Positions 11,037 through 19,778 of a DNA stretch of 46,411 bases are shown piece by piece. The notes under the pieces are model-generated. The model was not told the DNA's origin and searched no databases. It saw only the letters and a program-made list of their open reading frames with translations. Each line of letters starts with the position of its first letter. Within the stretch, counting starts at the first letter, position 1. The position numbers were made by a program, and so were the translations under genes. Origin of the DNA: DASSKO01 sp035690425 (GTDB lineage Bacteria > Actinomycetota > Actinomycetes > Propionibacteriales > Nocardioidaceae); contig DASSKO010000005.1 of assembly GCA_035690425.1 (NCBI GenBank), positions 1 to 46,411 on the forward strand. The letters are read 5' to 3'.

Positions 11037-12824
11037 ATGACGACGACACGTATCGGCGGGTACGCCGCACTCGGCGACTACGGCGTGCTCGGGGACGGCC
11101 ATGCCGGCGCCTTGGTAGCCACCGACGGCGCGGTCGACTGGTTTGCCGCGCCCCGGCTGGACGCGCCGCCCCTGTGTGCCGCCTTGCTGGATCCGGCCGA
11201 GGGAGGTGCCATCACGCTGGCCCCTACCGTGCCCTACGAGTCCAGCCAGCGTTACCTGTCCGACACGATGGTGCTGCAGACCACCTTCCGTTGCGAGAGC
11301 GGTGAGGTGCAGGTCACCGACGCCCTCACCCTCGGCTCGGGCGGTCCGCTGCCCTGGACGGAGCTGGCGCGGCGCATCGAGGCGGTCAGCGGTGAGGTGC
11401 CGATGCGCTGGCAGGTCCGGCCCGGGCATCGACTCGGCACCGGACGGCCGTGGGGGCGGTGGCGCGACGACGTGCCGGTGCTGGAGGCCGGCCCGGTGCA
11501 GCTGGCCGTCGTTGCCGACGGTGTCGGGACCCCGGTGCTCGATAGTGGAACCGTGGCAGCGGAGTTCACCGCCCACGCCGGCGAACGCGCCCTGATCGCG
11601 GTGGTCGCCAACAGTGCGGAACCGTTGCCGAGACCAACGGCCGCGGATGTGCAGGGACGCGTCGACCACACCGTCGACTTCTGGCGCCGGTGGTGTGCCG
11701 ATGTCGACTACGACGGTCCCTACATGGAAGCGGTTCGCCGCAGTGCGCTCACGCTCAAGGCGCTGACGCTGTCGCCCTACGACGGGATTGCCTCGGCGCT
11801 GACCACCTCGTTGCCCGAACGTGTCGGTGGTCAGCGCAACTTCGACTACCGGTTCGGCTGGGTCCGTGATGCTTCGTTCTCCCTCGACGCGATGTCCCGG
11901 CTGCGCCTGACCGAGGAGGTGCACGGGGCGCTGTCCTGGCTGCTCCGCGCAGTGAGCCGGACGGCTCCGGAGGTGCGTGCGCTCTACACCCTCGACGGCG
12001 CACCCGCCTCGGACGAGATGGCAGCAATCGACTCGCTGCCCGGGTACCGCGACTCGCCACCGGTCCACATCGGCAACGCGGCCGCGTCCCAGCTCCAGCT
12101 CGGCGCCTACGGCGACCTGATGGACGCGGTATGGCGGTACACCGAGCACGGCGGCTATCTGGACGCCAGCAGCGCAGCTGTGCTGACCGGGATCACCGAC
12201 CGCACGTGTGAGGTATGGCGCAGCGAAGACGCCGGGATCTGGGAGCTCGGCAACCTCGCCCACTACACGATCTCGAAGATCGGCTGCTGGGTCGCGCTCG
12301 ACCGGGCCGTCCGGCTCGCCGAGGCCGGTCAGCTCAGCACGCCACACGTGGCGCGGTGGCGGTGCGAGCGCGATGCCGTGCACGCCTGGGTCGACGAGCG
12401 CTGCTGGTCGGCGACCAAGCAGAGCTACACGTTCTACGCCGGCACCGACGAGCTCGACGCCGCAGTGCTGCTCGCTGCCCGCACCGGCTTCCTGTCGGGT
12501 GACGACCCGCGCCTGCGCAGCACCATCGCGGCGGTGCAGACGGAACTGACAGCGGGTGGCCCGTTGCTCTACCGCTACACCGGCATGCGCGACGAGGAGG
12601 GTGCGTTCCTCGCATGTACGTTCTGGCTGGTCGAGGCGCTCGCGCTGGCCGGCCAACGAGCCGAGGCGCAGAAGGTGCTGGACCAGGCGCTCGACTACTC
12701 CGGCGAGACCGGCCTGTACTCAGAGGAGGTCGACCCCGCCAGCGGTGAGCTGCGGGGCAACCTCCCCCAAGGTCTCACGCATCTGGCGCTCATCGGTGCT
12801 GCGACGACCGTGCGATCCCGGTGA
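11037..12824 (+). CDS. Glycoside hydrolase family 15 protein (glucoamylase/trehalase-like)
   Basis: A 595-residue cytoplasmic enzyme without a signal peptide. The N-terminal half is the beta-sandwich seen in bacterial GH15 proteins (IGGYAALGDYGVLGDG, DGAVDWFAAPR). The C-terminal (alpha/alpha)6 barrel has RFGWVRDASFSLDAM, the proposed general acid Glu403 (DAGIWE) and the base near Glu563/Glu564 (YSEEVDP), then GNLPQGLTHLALI. The family hydrolyses alpha-glucans or trehalose in actinobacteria; which applies is not decidable here. I chose ATG 11037 over 11034 because GAGG then sits 6 nt upstream. The last 35 bp overlap the convergent dehydrogenase gene. Confidence 0.92.
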   Translation: MTTTRIGGYAALGDYGVLGDGHAGALVATDGAVDWFAAPRLDAPPLCAALLDPAEGGAITLAPTVPYESSQRYLSDTMVLQTTFRCESGEVQVTDALTLGSGGPLPWTELARRIEAVSGEVPMRWQVRPGHRLGTGRPWGRWRDDVPVLEAGPVQLAVVADGVGTPVLDSGTVAAEFTAHAGERALIAVVANSAEPLPRPTAADVQGRVDHTVDFWRRWCADVDYDGPYMEAVRRSALTLKALTLSPYDGIASALTTSLPERVGGQRNFDYRFGWVRDASFSLDAMSRLRLTEEVHGALSWLLRAVSRTAPEVRALYTLDGAPASDEMAAIDSLPGYRDSPPVHIGNAAASQLQLGAYGDLMDAVWRYTEHGGYLDASSAAVLTGITDRTCEVWRSEDAGIWELGNLAHYTISKIGCWVALDRAVRLAEAGQLSTPHVARWRCERDAVHAWVDERCWSATKQSYTFYAGTDELDAAVLLAARTGFLSGDDPRLRSTIAAVQTELTAGGPLLYRYTGMRDEEGAFLACTFWLVEALALAGQRAEAQKVLDQALDYSGETGLYSEEVDPASGELRGNLPQGLTHLALIGAATTVRSR

Positions 12825-15800
12825 CCGCTGCTCCTAGCGCGCCGGCCCCGACTCCCACCGCGGCCAGGCGCCGTGCCCTGCGGCGGATCCCGGGCTTCGG
12901 CCGCACCTCGTAGTACGGATCCTCCGGGAGTCCGTCGGTGTAGCCGTCGCGGCCGTGGTCGAGCGCCATCTTCATCACCTGCGCCACGTGCAAGGCACGT
13001 CGGCCGGTGCCGGCATCCTCGATCTGGGTCTTGCAGGAGAACCCGTTGGCCACGATGACCGTGTCCTCCGCTGCGTCGCGTACGGCGGGCAGCAGCGCCT
13101 GTTCCCCACAGTCCATCGAGATGTCGTACTTGCCCTGCTCATAGCCCCAGGATCCCGCGAGCCCGCAACATCCGCCCTGCAACGACTGCACGGACACCCC
13201 CATCTGCTCCAGCAGCTGCTGCTCCGGGTCCATGCCACCGGTGGCGCGGTGGTGGCAGTGGCCCCACAGCAGGGCATCCCGCCGCAGCGTAGGAGGTTTG
13301 ACGTCGAACGTGGTGAAGAACTCGCTGAAGTGGTAGGCGTTACGCGTCAGTCGCTGGGCGTCGTTGTCGTGGGGCATGATCTTGCCCAGCTCGTCCTTGA
13401 ACACCGCAAGGCAGCTCGGCTCCATGCCGACGATCGGGGTGCCGGCCCTGATGTCCTCCCGCAGCGTGTCGAGGACATGGGCGAGATAGCGCTGCGCCAT
13501 GTCGAGGAAGCCGTAGTCGTAGAGCGGTCGACCGCAGCAGATGTGGCCCTGCGGCATGACGACCTGCCAGCCGGCTGCCTCGATGGCCTCCACACACGCG
13601 ACACCGACGTCGGTGTGCAGGTGGTTGTTGAAGGTGTCCGGGAACAGCACCACCCGCCGTCCGTGCGGGTTCTTGGTGCCGCCCCGTCGCTCGAACCACT
13701 GCTGCAGTGTCAGCGGCGCGAACGACGGCACCTTCCGGCGCCGGTCGACGCCACCAGCGAGCTTGATCAGGCGGGCGAGCCCCGGAGTGTGCGTCGCCAG
13801 GTTGACGACCTCGGGTATTCGGGCGACCACCCGGGAGGCCTGGTCGATGAAGCCGAGCGCGTAGGCGTAGCGAGGTCGCCAGCGACGGGCGGACTTGAAG
13901 TGGTGGTACAGGAACTCTGCCTTGTACGTCGGGATGTCGACGTCGACCGGGCAGTCGCTCGTGCAGCCCTTGCAGGCGAGGCAGAGGTCCAGTGAGTCCT
14001 TGACCTCCGTGGACTGCCACCCGTCGGTGATCACCTCGCCGCGCAGCATCTCGAACAGCAGCCTGGCGCGGCCGCGGGTGGAGTGTTCCTCCTCCCGTGT
14101 CACCTGGTAGCTCGGGCACATGGTCTGCTGCGCATCTGGCACCCGGCACTTGCCCACACCGACACAGCGCAGCGCGGCGTGTGCGAAGTCGCCCTCGTCC
14201 TGCGGGTAGCTGAAGACCACGTCGGGGCGGGCGGGGTTGTAGTCGGTGCCCAGCTTGAGGTTCTCGTCAAAGCGGTAGGGGTCGATGACCTTGCCGGGAT
14301 TCAGCTTCCACTCGGGGTCCCAGATCAGCTTGAACTCCCGCATCGCCGCCATCAGCCGCTCCCCGTACTGCTTGCCGAGCAGTTCGGCGCGCTGCTGGCC
14401 GTCACCGTGCTCGCCGGACATCGAGCCGCCGTAGGACGCGACGAGGTCGCCGGCCTCTTCGAGGAAGGCTCGGTAGTCCCGCAGGCCTTGTGCGTGCCGC
14501 AGGTCGAAGCTGATCCGGGAGTGGATGCAGCCCTCGCCGAGGTGCCCGTACATCGCCCCGCGCAGACCGTGCTTGGCGTAGAGCCGCTGCAGGTCACCGA
14601 TGTATTCTCCGACCCGGTTCGGCGGCACCGCGGAGTCCTCCCACCCCGGCCAGTGGTCGCCTTCGTACGGCGGAAAGGCGGTGGAGCCGAGACCGCTCTC
14701 CCGGATCGCCCACAGCCGCTCGCTGTCCCCGCCCTCCTGTGTGCTCTTGGAGATAAGCATCCGGTCGGCGTCATAGCCGAGGTCGTCGCGCAACCATGCG
14801 ACGAAATCCTCGGCGCGCCGCTCCGAGTCCTCCTTGGAGTCGGCGCCGAACTGCACCATCAGCCAGGCGCCCTTGCCGGCGGGCAACTCCTCGATGCCGC
14901 TGGCGTTGAGGTTCTCCTCCTGCTGGTCGTTGACCAGCAGGTCATCGATCGCCTCCAGGCCGATCGGCTTCCACGCCATGATCTCCGGCACATGGGTCCC
15001 GGCGTCGGCGACCGTGTCGTACTGCACGATCACCAGCGTCCGCTGGAACATCGCCGGGGTCAGCATCAGGACCGCCCGCAGAGCGATCGCGCAGGTGCTC
15101 TCGGTGCCGACGAGCGCGCGGGCGACGTTGAAACCCTTCTCGGGCAAGAGCTCGTCGAGGTTGTAGCCCGAGACCCGCCGCGGCATCTCGTCCACCGACG
15201 GGAACCCCGCACGGATGTCGTCGGCGTAGCGGTCCCGCAGGTCGCGCAGCTTGGCGTAGATCTCGCCCTTGCGACCGCCTGCGGCGATGATCTCGTCGAG
15301 CTGGTCCTCCTCGTCGACTCCGACCCAGAACCGCTCCCCGTCGTAGGTGCACACTTCCAGCGCGTGCGTGTTGTCCGACGTACGCGGGCCGGGGCCGTAG
15401 AGGTGCGCCTGCACGGAGTGGATGCCACAGGAGTTGTTGCCGATGTTCCCGCCGATGGTGCATCGGGAGTGTGACGACGGGTCGGGCCCGAAGATGAGGT
15501 TGTGCTCGCCGGTGCTGCGGTTGAGCTGTTCGTTGATCACGCCGGTCTCGGCGGTGACAAGCCTGTGTGCGACGTCGGTGTCACCGATCTCGGTCAGGTA
15601 CTTGGAGAAGTCGATGACGACCGCGACGTTGACGGTCTCACCGGACAGGCTGGTGCCGCCGCCGCGGCAGACCACCGGCGCGCGGTAGCGGTGGCAGCCC
15701 TCCATCGTGGCGACCACGTCGTCGAGGGTCTTGGGCACCACGACACCGATGGGCACCTGGCGGAAGTTCGACGCGTCGTTGGCGTACATCGCCTTCGTGC

Positions 15801-15942
15801 CGGCGTCGAAGCGCACCTCGCCCTCGACATGCCGACGCAGATGCGACTCGAGCCCCTTGACGTTGATGGTCTCGGTCGCGGCCATCCCGGCCGCGAACCG
15901 AGTATCTGGCCGGGCCGGGATCGCGAGCTTCGAGGCCGCCAT
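12790..15942 (-). CDS. FAD-binding and Fe-S-binding 2-hydroxyacid dehydrogenase (D-lactate/D-2-hydroxyglutarate type)
   Basis: A 1050-residue fusion of three modules. Residues about 40-220 form a PCMH-type FAD domain (RGGGTSLSGETVN), about 250-570 the FAD-oxidase C-terminal domain, and from about 600 a ferredoxin-like part with CVGVGKC and then a four-Cys cluster at 654, 657, 660 and 664 (CLACKGCTSDCP), followed by a CCG domain (GHICCGRPLYDYG and CCGLAGSWGYE). Such enzymes oxidise D-lactate, D-2-hydroxyglutarate or glycolate and pass electrons to quinone or cytochrome. A hydrophobic C-terminus (LAAVGVGAGALGAAV) may touch the membrane. ATG 15942 has GGAGAGG and overlaps the TGA of the ThDP enzyme gene, showing translational coupling. 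Confidence 0.93.
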   Translation of the reverse strand: MAASKLAIPARPDTRFAAGMAATETINVKGLESHLRRHVEGEVRFDAGTKAMYANDASNFRQVPIGVVVPKTLDDVVATMEGCHRYRAPVVCRGGGTSLSGETVNVAVVIDFSKYLTEIGDTDVAHRLVTAETGVINEQLNRSTGEHNLIFGPDPSSHSRCTIGGNIGNNSCGIHSVQAHLYGPGPRTSDNTHALEVCTYDGERFWVGVDEEDQLDEIIAAGGRKGEIYAKLRDLRDRYADDIRAGFPSVDEMPRRVSGYNLDELLPEKGFNVARALVGTESTCAIALRAVLMLTPAMFQRTLVIVQYDTVADAGTHVPEIMAWKPIGLEAIDDLLVNDQQEENLNASGIEELPAGKGAWLMVQFGADSKEDSERRAEDFVAWLRDDLGYDADRMLISKSTQEGGDSERLWAIRESGLGSTAFPPYEGDHWPGWEDSAVPPNRVGEYIGDLQRLYAKHGLRGAMYGHLGEGCIHSRISFDLRHAQGLRDYRAFLEEAGDLVASYGGSMSGEHGDGQQRAELLGKQYGERLMAAMREFKLIWDPEWKLNPGKVIDPYRFDENLKLGTDYNPARPDVVFSYPQDEGDFAHAALRCVGVGKCRVPDAQQTMCPSYQVTREEEHSTRGRARLLFEMLRGEVITDGWQSTEVKDSLDLCLACKGCTSDCPVDVDIPTYKAEFLYHHFKSARRWRPRYAYALGFIDQASRVVARIPEVVNLATHTPGLARLIKLAGGVDRRRKVPSFAPLTLQQWFERRGGTKNPHGRRVVLFPDTFNNHLHTDVGVACVEAIEAAGWQVVMPQGHICCGRPLYDYGFLDMAQRYLAHVLDTLREDIRAGTPIVGMEPSCLAVFKDELGKIMPHDNDAQRLTRNAYHFSEFFTTFDVKPPTLRRDALLWGHCHHRATGGMDPEQQLLEQMGVSVQSLQGGCCGLAGSWGYEQGKYDISMDCGEQALLPAVRDAAEDTVIVANGFSCKTQIEDAGTGRRALHVAQVMKMALDHGRDGYTDGLPEDPYYEVRPKPGIRRRARRLAAVGVGAGALGAAVTGIARSSQHR

Positions 15943-17753
15943 CACGCCTCTCCACCTGGGAGCTTGTCCTTGGCGGACTCGGTGAACTCGTGCATCTTCT
16001 GCTTGGCACCCTTGATCGTGATGCCCCACGCCTCCGGATCGCCCTCACGCAGCGCCTTGGCCGCCTTCTTCACCTGCATCTTCTTGATGTGCGGCGGGAT
16101 CGGCGGGATCTCCGGGTCGACCACGACCTCGAGCACCACGGGACCCTTGGCTGCCAGCGCCTGGTCCCAGGCCTCGCCGATCTTCTTCGGGTCGTCACAG
16201 CGGATGCCGGTCAGCCCGAGCATCTGGGCGAACTCCGCGTACGGCATGTCCGGGATGTACTGCGAGCCCATGAACTTCGGGTCACCGCCCATCGCGCGCT
16301 GCTCCCAGGTGACCTGGTTGAGAGCCTGGTTGTTGAACACGCAGAGGATCAACGGGGACTGGTCGAGCCGGTCCAGATAACGCTTGACGGTCAGCATCTC
16401 CATCGCGCCGTTCATCTGGAACACGCCGTCGCCGACCATCGCGATGACCGGCCGGTCCGGAAAGGCAAACTTCGCCCCGATTGCGTAGGGCGTGCCGGGG
16501 CCCATCGTGGCCAGGTTGCCGGCCAGCGAGGCCGCCATCCCCTTCCGCAGCTTGAGGTGCCGAGCCCACCAGTTGGCGACCGATCCGGCGTCGGAGGTGA
16601 GGATGCAGTCGTCGGGCAGCCGCTTGGACAGCTCGTGTGCGACCAGCTCCGGGTTGAGCGGGTCGGCCTTGTCGTGGGCGCGGTCGTCCAGGATCTGCCA
16701 CCACTCGGTGACCTCACCCTCGATCTTCTCTCGCCAAGACCGGTCCTCCTTGCGCCGCAGCTTCGGGATGAGCGCCTGCAACGTGTCCTTGGAGTCGCCG
16801 ATGAGGTGGGCGTCCATCGGGTAGCGGACGCCGATCATCCGGCCGTCGAGGTCGATCTCGACGCCCTTGCACTGCCCTTCCGGCGGCAGCCACTCGGTGT
16901 AGGGGAAGCTGGTGCCGATGAAGAACAGCGTGTCGGCGTTCATCATCATCTCGTGGCTCGACGTGGACCCCAACAACCCGATGGGTCCGGTCACATAGGG
17001 CAGGTCGTCGGGCAGCACGGCCCGGCCGAGAGAGGTCTTGGCCACGCCGGCGCCGAGCAGCTCCGCCACCTCCACGACCTGGTCACTGGCTTCGGCCGCA
17101 CCCTGGCCGACCAGGATGGCCACCTTCTCACCCTCGTTGAGGATGTCCGCGGCCTTGCTCAGCTCCGTCTCCGGGGGCGTCACCCGCGGCTTGACCCAGC
17201 CGACGCTGGTGTAGACCGCGCCGTGCATCCGTGGTGGCGACGGCTGTGCCTCTGCCTCCCCGATGTCCTCGGGGAGGATGATCGTCGCGACGGTGCGGTT
17301 GCTCAGCGCGACCTTGCACGCCCGGTCCACCAGCTGGCGGGCCTGCGCGGGGTGCATGCACGTCTGCACGAACTCGGACACGTCCTTGTACAGCGTGTTC
17401 GGGTCGATCTCCTGCTGGAAGGCTGCGCCCATCGAGATCCGCTTCTGCTGGCCGATGATCGCCACGACCGGCTGATGGTCGAGCTTGGCGTCGTACAGGC
17501 CGTTGAGGAGATGGATCGCCCCGCCGCCGGACGTCGCGAGGCAGCAGCCGATCTCGCCGGTGAACTTGGCGTGGGCGGTCGCCATGAACGCACCCATCTC
17601 CTCGTGCCGGGGCTGGATCAGCTCTGGATCACCCTCGGCCCGACGGAGCGCGTCGAGCATCGCCAGGATGCCGTCGCCCGGATATCCGAAGATGCGATGG
17701 ATGTTCCACTGCCGAAGCCTGTCGATGATGAACTCCGCGGTGGTCTGTGGCAT
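15942..17753 (-). CDS. Thiamine-diphosphate enzyme, pyruvate oxidase-like
   Basis: A 603-residue enzyme of the pyruvate oxidase/acetolactate synthase superfamily. The N-terminal Pyr domain has FGYPGDGI and the conserved ThDP-activating Glu in RHEEMGAFM; the central domain lies around residues 200-330; the PP domain has the GDG...NN cofactor motif (GDGVFQMNG and 26 residues later FNN). The C-terminal about 45 residues are Lys-rich and helical, like the membrane-binding tail of E. coli PoxB. It is the first gene of a two-gene unit with the FAD/Fe-S dehydrogenase, consistent with oxidation of lactate to pyruvate and on to acetate plus CO2. Oxidase rather than synthase is an inference. Confidence 0.85.
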   Translation of the reverse strand: MPQTTAEFIIDRLRQWNIHRIFGYPGDGILAMLDALRRAEGDPELIQPRHEEMGAFMATAHAKFTGEIGCCLATSGGGAIHLLNGLYDAKLDHQPVVAIIGQQKRISMGAAFQQEIDPNTLYKDVSEFVQTCMHPAQARQLVDRACKVALSNRTVATIILPEDIGEAEAQPSPPRMHGAVYTSVGWVKPRVTPPETELSKAADILNEGEKVAILVGQGAAEASDQVVEVAELLGAGVAKTSLGRAVLPDDLPYVTGPIGLLGSTSSHEMMMNADTLFFIGTSFPYTEWLPPEGQCKGVEIDLDGRMIGVRYPMDAHLIGDSKDTLQALIPKLRRKEDRSWREKIEGEVTEWWQILDDRAHDKADPLNPELVAHELSKRLPDDCILTSDAGSVANWWARHLKLRKGMAASLAGNLATMGPGTPYAIGAKFAFPDRPVIAMVGDGVFQMNGAMEMLTVKRYLDRLDQSPLILCVFNNQALNQVTWEQRAMGGDPKFMGSQYIPDMPYAEFAQMLGLTGIRCDDPKKIGEAWDQALAAKGPVVLEVVVDPEIPPIPPHIKKMQVKKAAKALREGDPEAWGITIKGAKQKMHEFTESAKDKLPGGEA

Positions 17754-17852
17754 GGCGAGGTCCCTACAGGAGCTTGCTGGATGTGCAACGCGGCGGTACC
17801 CACACCGACTGAGCAGTAACGCCTCGAGAAGCAGTCGACGGCGGAGCCCGGC

Positions 17853-17968
17853 CTAACCCATCACGTTGGTCGAGAGCACGGCGCTGAACTCCTCGGGCGT
17901 GGTGTCTCGAACCACGCATACTCAGGCACTGCCGCGGCGTTGACCCAGGTGTCGATCCGGCCGTACCG
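17853..17968 (-). pseudogene. Decayed SDR gene fragment
   Basis: Read on the minus strand from 17968, one frame gives RYGRIDTWVNAAAVPEYAWFE and the next frame continues TTPEEFSAVLSTNVMG before TAG at 17853. Joined by a one-base shift these match the central part of extended SDR proteins (G.IDTWVN...F...TPEEF...NV.G); the SDR at 10018 has the related GEIDVWVN and NVGSAM region. Both the N-terminal NAD-binding part and the catalytic Tyr-Lys part are absent. The rest of the 17754-18010 gap shows no feature I can support. Confidence 0.6.
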
Positions 17969-18010
17969 GGCCGACCGGCCGCATCGGCTGCCTGAGATAG
18001 GTTCGCGGGC

Positions 18011-19234
18011 ATGGGCCTACGGATGCTTCTCAGGCGGCTGCTGCTGACCGGGCTCGGGTTGCAGGCGCTGGTCATTGCCGGGATCAGCATCGCCGACGGG
18101 TTCCGCAGATGGCGTCGGCGCGAGGCTTCGTTCCCCCGCACCGGCCCGCGGACCAGCACGGTCGGTGCGGACCAGCTCACGGTGTACAGCTACGGCGAGG
18201 ATCTCTACGCCGACATGCTTGCCGCCATCCGGGCTGCCGAGCACGAGATCTGCTTCGAGTCCTTCATGTGGAAGGGTGACGACCTCGGGCAGGAGTTCAA
18301 GACTGCGCTGACGGACGCGTCCGCCCGCGGTGTCGAGGTCTTCGTCATCTACGACGGCTTCGCCAACCTCGTCGTACCCGCGAGCTTCAAGCAGTTCGCG
18401 CCTGCCATCCAGGTGCTCAGGTATCCGGTGTTCGCGCCCGGATGGCGGATCTATGACCCGCGGCAGTACGGCCGCGTGCACTACAAGGTCCTGGTCGTCG
18501 ACGGTGAGGTGGGTTTCGTCGGCGGCTACAACATCGGGTCCCTGTTCGCCACCGACTGGCGCGATACCCACGTCCGCATCGCCGGACCGAGCGCCTGGCA
18601 TCTCAAGAATGCCTTCATCGACATCTGGAACGCCAACCGCGGGCCGCATCACGTGCGTCTGCATGACCCGGGTACGTCGAGCTGGGAGTCACGGATCCGG
18701 GTGTACCGCAACGTCCCTCGGCAGCGGCTCTTCCCCATCCGCGGCATGTACATCGAGGCCGTGGACAGGGCCCGGCAGCACATCTACCTCACCCACGCCT
18801 ACTTCGTCCCCGACCAAGGCATTCTTGCCGCCCTGGTCGAGGCCGCGGGTCGCGGCGTGGATGTGCGGGTGCTGCTGCCGGCCACGTCCAACCACGTGGT
18901 GATGGACTGGCTGTCGCGCGGCTTCTACTCCGACCTACTGCGCGGCGGCGTCAGAGTCTTCTTGTTCGAGAACGCGATGATCCACGCAAAGACCGCGACG
19001 ATCGACGGCCAGTGGGCGACCATCGGCACCGCCAACGTCGACCGGATGAGCCTGACCGGCAACTACGAGATCAACGCCGAGTTCTTCGACGCCGGCCTCG
19101 CCCACCACCTGGAAGAGACCTTCGCCACCGACTGCACGCAAGCGCGCGAGCTGTCGCTGGCGGAGTGGCGGCGGCGGTCGGTGGTGGTCAAGCTCAGCGA
19201 GGCGGTCCTCGCGCCGCTGCGCCCGCTGCTGTGA
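18011..19234 (+). CDS. Phospholipase D-like protein (cardiolipin synthase-type)
   Basis: A 407-residue protein with an N-terminal hydrophobic helix (LLLTGLGLQALVIAGI) and two HKD motifs: His157 in HYKVLVVDGEVGFVGG and His325 in IHAKTATIDGQWATIGT, the latter followed by NVDRMS. These make the active site of cardiolipin synthases and other phosphatidyl transferases, acting at the cytoplasmic membrane. The length and single N-terminal helix fit ClsC/ClsB-like forms better than the two-helix ClsA. It begins 42 bp after the SDR remnant and stands alone. A nuclease or phospholipase role is possible but less likely. Confidence 0.87.
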   Translation: MGLRMLLRRLLLTGLGLQALVIAGISIADGFRRWRRREASFPRTGPRTSTVGADQLTVYSYGEDLYADMLAAIRAAEHEICFESFMWKGDDLGQEFKTALTDASARGVEVFVIYDGFANLVVPASFKQFAPAIQVLRYPVFAPGWRIYDPRQYGRVHYKVLVVDGEVGFVGGYNIGSLFATDWRDTHVRIAGPSAWHLKNAFIDIWNANRGPHHVRLHDPGTSSWESRIRVYRNVPRQRLFPIRGMYIEAVDRARQHIYLTHAYFVPDQGILAALVEAAGRGVDVRVLLPATSNHVVMDWLSRGFYSDLLRGGVRVFLFENAMIHAKTATIDGQWATIGTANVDRMSLTGNYEINAEFFDAGLAHHLEETFATDCTQARELSLAEWRRRSVVVKLSEAVLAPLRPLL

Positions 19235-19254
19235 GCAACGGCCTGGCCGAACGG

Positions 19255-19674
19255 CTAGCAGTCGGCCCGCAACGCCGCCCGCAGCCGCTCGGCGTACTCG
19301 CCTGCCTCCGCCTCCCCGCCGTACCGGGTCCGGGGCCAGAAGAACCCGCGCAGGCCGTCGCCATTGGTGCGCGGCACGACGTGCACATGCAGGTGCGGCA
19401 CGCTCTGACTGACGTCGTTGTTGATCGCCACGAACGTGCCCTGCGCACCGAGACCGCGCACGACGGCGCCGGCGACCCGCTGCGCGGTGCCGAACAGCGG
19501 AGTCAGCAGCTCCGCGGGTACGTCGGTCAGCGTGGCGATGTGGAGGCGTGGCACCACGAGCACGTGTCCTTTGAACACCGGACGGGCGTCGAGGAACCCC
19601 ACCACGTCGGTCTCGTCGAGCACGACCTGCGCGGGCGCCTCGCCGTCGACGATCCGGCAGAACAGGCAACTCAC
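19255..19674 (-). CDS. HIT-family nucleotide-binding protein
   Basis: A 139-residue cytoplasmic protein of the histidine-triad family (nucleoside phosphoramidase or dinucleotide hydrolase). The catalytic triad HLHVHVV is present about residue 98, and CLFC at the N-terminus with later His residues resembles the zinc site of Fhit/HinT-like proteins. GTG 19674 is chosen because relatives start with SCLFCRIV; a TAGCCT hexamer 7 nt upstream suggests a leaderless mRNA. It is convergent with the PLD gene, 20 bp away, and divergent from dxs. Confidence 0.9.
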   Translation of the reverse strand: MSCLFCRIVDGEAPAQVVLDETDVVGFLDARPVFKGHVLVVPRLHIATLTDVPAELLTPLFGTAQRVAGAVVRGLGAQGTFVAINNDVSQSVPHLHVHVVPRTNGDGLRGFFWPRTRYGGEAEAGEYAERLRAALRADC

Positions 19675-19681
19675 CCGAGGC

Positions 19682-19687
19682 AGGCTA
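19682..19687 (-). promoter_or_regulatory. Likely -10 element (TAGCCT) of the HIT gene
   Basis: The hexamer ends 7 nt before GTG 19674 on the minus strand, consistent with leaderless initiation. Confidence 0.4.
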
Positions 19688-19730
19688 GCCCAGCGGCCGG
19701 CTGCCGATTGGCCCACCGCCGTGCCGCGCA

Positions 19731-19736
19731 TAGACT
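19731..19736 (+). promoter_or_regulatory. Likely -10 element (TAGACT) of dxs
   Basis: TAGACT lies 42 nt before ATG 19779; the predicted 5' leader is about 35 nt and includes GGGAAGGA. Confidence 0.35.
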
Positions 19737-19778
19737 CGATCGACGCCATCGACCACGACCGGGAAGGACCGAAGCTGC

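Noticed and set aside
15990..17819. A 609-codon plus-strand frame opposite the pyruvate-oxidase-like gene
   Set aside because: Antisense composition, no motif, no ribosome-binding site; the minus-strand protein has full ThDP motifs.
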